From positions 1 through 6,762 of the forward strand of contig JBGYPO010000159.1 of NCBI GenBank assembly GCA_041838435.1: a DNA stretch of 6,762 nucleotides. The letters run 5' to 3'. The DNA is from Aliicoccus sp041838435 (GTDB taxonomy: Bacteria; Bacillota; Bacilli; Staphylococcales; Salinicoccaceae). This document shows, piece by piece, positions 5,449-6,762 of this stretch. A program made the translations under genes and the position numbers. Position 1 is the stretch's first letter. Each line of letters starts with the position of its first letter. The notes under the pieces are model-generated. The model was given only the letters and a program-made list of their open reading frames with translations. It made no database searches and had not been told where the DNA came from.

Positions 5449-6762
5449 TTATAACAACGTGTGAATAAACATATTCGCTAAACTGAAATAGACAAGCAAG
5501 CTGATGATGTCATTGCCTGTCGTGATAAAAGGCCCGCTCGCAATCGCAGGGTCGATGCCGATTTTATCCATAAATATTGGAACGAGTGTCCCAGTCAATG
5601 TTGCAAATGTCATTGCAATCAACAAACTTACGCTGACAATCATGCCGAGCATTGGTTGTTGATACATCAACGTAATGATTGTAAATAGTATTAACCCACA
5701 CACAAGACCGGTGATAAAACCAGAACCCATCTCACGCATCGCTATTCTAAATTTACTTGCTTCTTTAATTTCTCCTGTTGAAATTCCTCTGACGGCAACT
5801 GCCAGTGATTGCGTACCGGAGTTCCCGGCCATCCCACCGATAATCGGTATAAAAGCACCAAGTATTGCAACTTGCTGTAATGTATCTTCAAAATTTGTCA
5901 GCATCGTGGCAGTAATCATACCCATAAACGTAAGTCCAACTAGCCACGGCAAACGTTTCTTTGCAGTAGAAAATGAATTTTCAGTCGTGCTCTCAGTATC
6001 AGATAAACCAGCGAGACGGGAATAGTCTTCATTTGCCTCTTCATCAATAACGTCAAGAATATCATCGTGTGTAATAATCCCGAGCAAATGGCCTTGATAA
6101 TCTAGAACCGGAATTGCCAGGAAGTCGTAATCTCGCATTAACTGAGCAACAATCTCCTGGTCATCGCCTGCATTTACACTAACGACACGCTCAACCATAA
6201 TATCTTCGATATACTCATCATCGTCTGCAATTATTAAATCACGTAAACTGACAATCCCAACAAGTTTCTGTGATGTATCGACAACAAACACATAATAAAT
6301 CGTTTCGGAGTTTGGCGCAGCCATCTTCAGATGACGCATCGCTTCGCGCACCGTCATCGTGGAATCAACACTTACGAACTCCGTCGTCATTATACCCCCG
6401 GCCGTGTCTTCACCGTAATTAAGAAGCGCACGTATTTCTGTCCGGCTCTTTGAATCCATCAAAGCGAGCAATGACGTTACTTTATCTTTTGATAACACAT
6501 TTAATATATCAACTGCGTTATCCGTTTGCATTGCAGCGACCATGCGTGCAGCATATCGTGCGTCTATGGTCTCAAAATTTTCTTCGTGATCTATATCATC
6601 AATATTAATCGTATCGTAAAACTGACCGACTTCATGCGGAGACAGTATGTCGTAAAGCACCTGTTTATTACTATCGTCTAATTCTACATAAAATTCACTT
6701 TGATCGCGTTCATGTAAATCTAAAAATAATTCTCGGAATGCAGCTCTGTCACGACGCTCTAA
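5449..6762 (-). CDS. mgtE: Magnesium channel/transporter MgtE, N-terminus cut by window edge
   Basis: MgtE is a dimeric, Mg2+-gated inner-membrane channel for Mg2+ (and Co2+). The open frame runs to the right edge: 437 residues are visible, of a usual 450-460. An internal Met at 6660 lies inside the N-domain (FLDLHERDQSEFYVEL precedes it) and is not the start. The acidic N-domain covers about 1-120 of the fragment. A CBS pair follows at about 125-240 (IMTTEFVSV and IMVERVVSV begin its two halves; GIITHDDILDVI closes it). Five membrane helices follow, from about residue 272 to the C-terminus. GGMAGNSGTQS (about 309-319) is the conserved pore motif, and Asp418 in TTGNDIISLL corresponds to the helix-5 ion-pathway Asp432 of T. 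thermophilus MgtE. fabI follows 79 bp downstream with its own promoter and no terminator between. The upstream region, where an M-box could lie, is outside the window. Confidence 0.95.
   Translation of the reverse strand, partial: LERRDRAAFRELFLDLHERDQSEFYVELDDSNKQVLYDILSPHEVGQFYDTINIDDIDHEENFETIDARYAARMVAAMQTDNAVDILNVLSKDKVTSLLALMDSKSRTEIRALLNYGEDTAGGIMTTEFVSVDSTMTVREAMRHLKMAAPNSETIYYVFVVDTSQKLVGIVSLRDLIIADDDEYIEDIMVERVVSVNAGDDQEIVAQLMRDYDFLAIPVLDYQGHLLGIITHDDILDVIDEEANEDYSRLAGLSDTESTTENSFSTAKKRLPWLVGLTFMGMITATMLTNFEDTLQQVAILGAFIPIIGGMAGNSGTQSLAVAVRGISTGEIKEASKFRIAMREMGSGFITGLVCGLILFTIITLMYQQPMLGMIVSVSLLIAMTFATLTGTLVPIFMDKIGIDPAIASGPFITTGNDIISLLVYFSLANMFIHTLL

Noticed and set aside
5675..6025. 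Plus-strand open frame antisense to mgtE
   Set aside because: It lies wholly inside the conserved MgtE membrane domain, with no ribosome site or recognisable protein features.
6658..6660. Met at 6660 as the MgtE start
   Set aside because: The frame stays open to the window edge, and the preceding residues (FLDLHERDQSEFYVEL) are clearly MgtE N-domain.

Overview
The window looks like chromosomal DNA from a low-GC Gram-positive bacterium, most likely a member of the Staphylococcaceae (Staphylococcus, Macrococcus, Jeotgalicoccus or a relative). The grounds are AT-rich sequence, strong Shine-Dalgarno sites, a 444-residue Bacillus-type glutamine synthetase, a FabI close to the S. aureus protein, a YjcG-type phosphoesterase, and a FapR-like operator ahead of fabI. 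I cannot fix the genus from sequence alone. Nothing points to phage, plasmid or transposon DNA.

Layout. On the left, the minus strand carries an AI-2E-family membrane protein followed 38 bp later by the N-terminal third of gtaB (UTP-glucose-1-phosphate uridylyltransferase, cut by the left edge). They probably form one transcript. Divergent from them across a 165-bp promoter region, the plus strand carries a type I glutamine synthetase, an alpha/beta-hydrolase esterase and a YjcG-type 2H phosphoesterase, ending at a strong terminator. On the right, the minus strand carries mgtE (magnesium channel, N-terminus cut by the right edge) followed by fabI (enoyl-ACP reductase), ending at its own terminator. 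The two sets converge, and between their terminators lies a tandem array of three 41-bp units, each with a short inverted repeat.

Function. These are mostly core-metabolism genes: UDP-glucose supply for wall teichoic acid and glycolipid, glutamine synthesis, fatty-acid elongation and magnesium uptake. fabI has its own promoter overlapping a near-perfect FapR operator, so it is probably controlled by malonyl-CoA status separately from mgtE.

Points most worth a second look: the 41-bp repeat array; a glutamine synthetase with intact catalytic residues that has Asp at position 62, where the B. subtilis enzyme has the feedback-inhibition Arg62, and that lacks an adjacent glnR; a FabI that lacks the Arg-Lys pair used by S. 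aureus FabI for NADPH; and several uncatalogued palindromes in promoter regions. I found no evidence of a defence system, CRISPR array, mobile element or entirely new multi-gene system.
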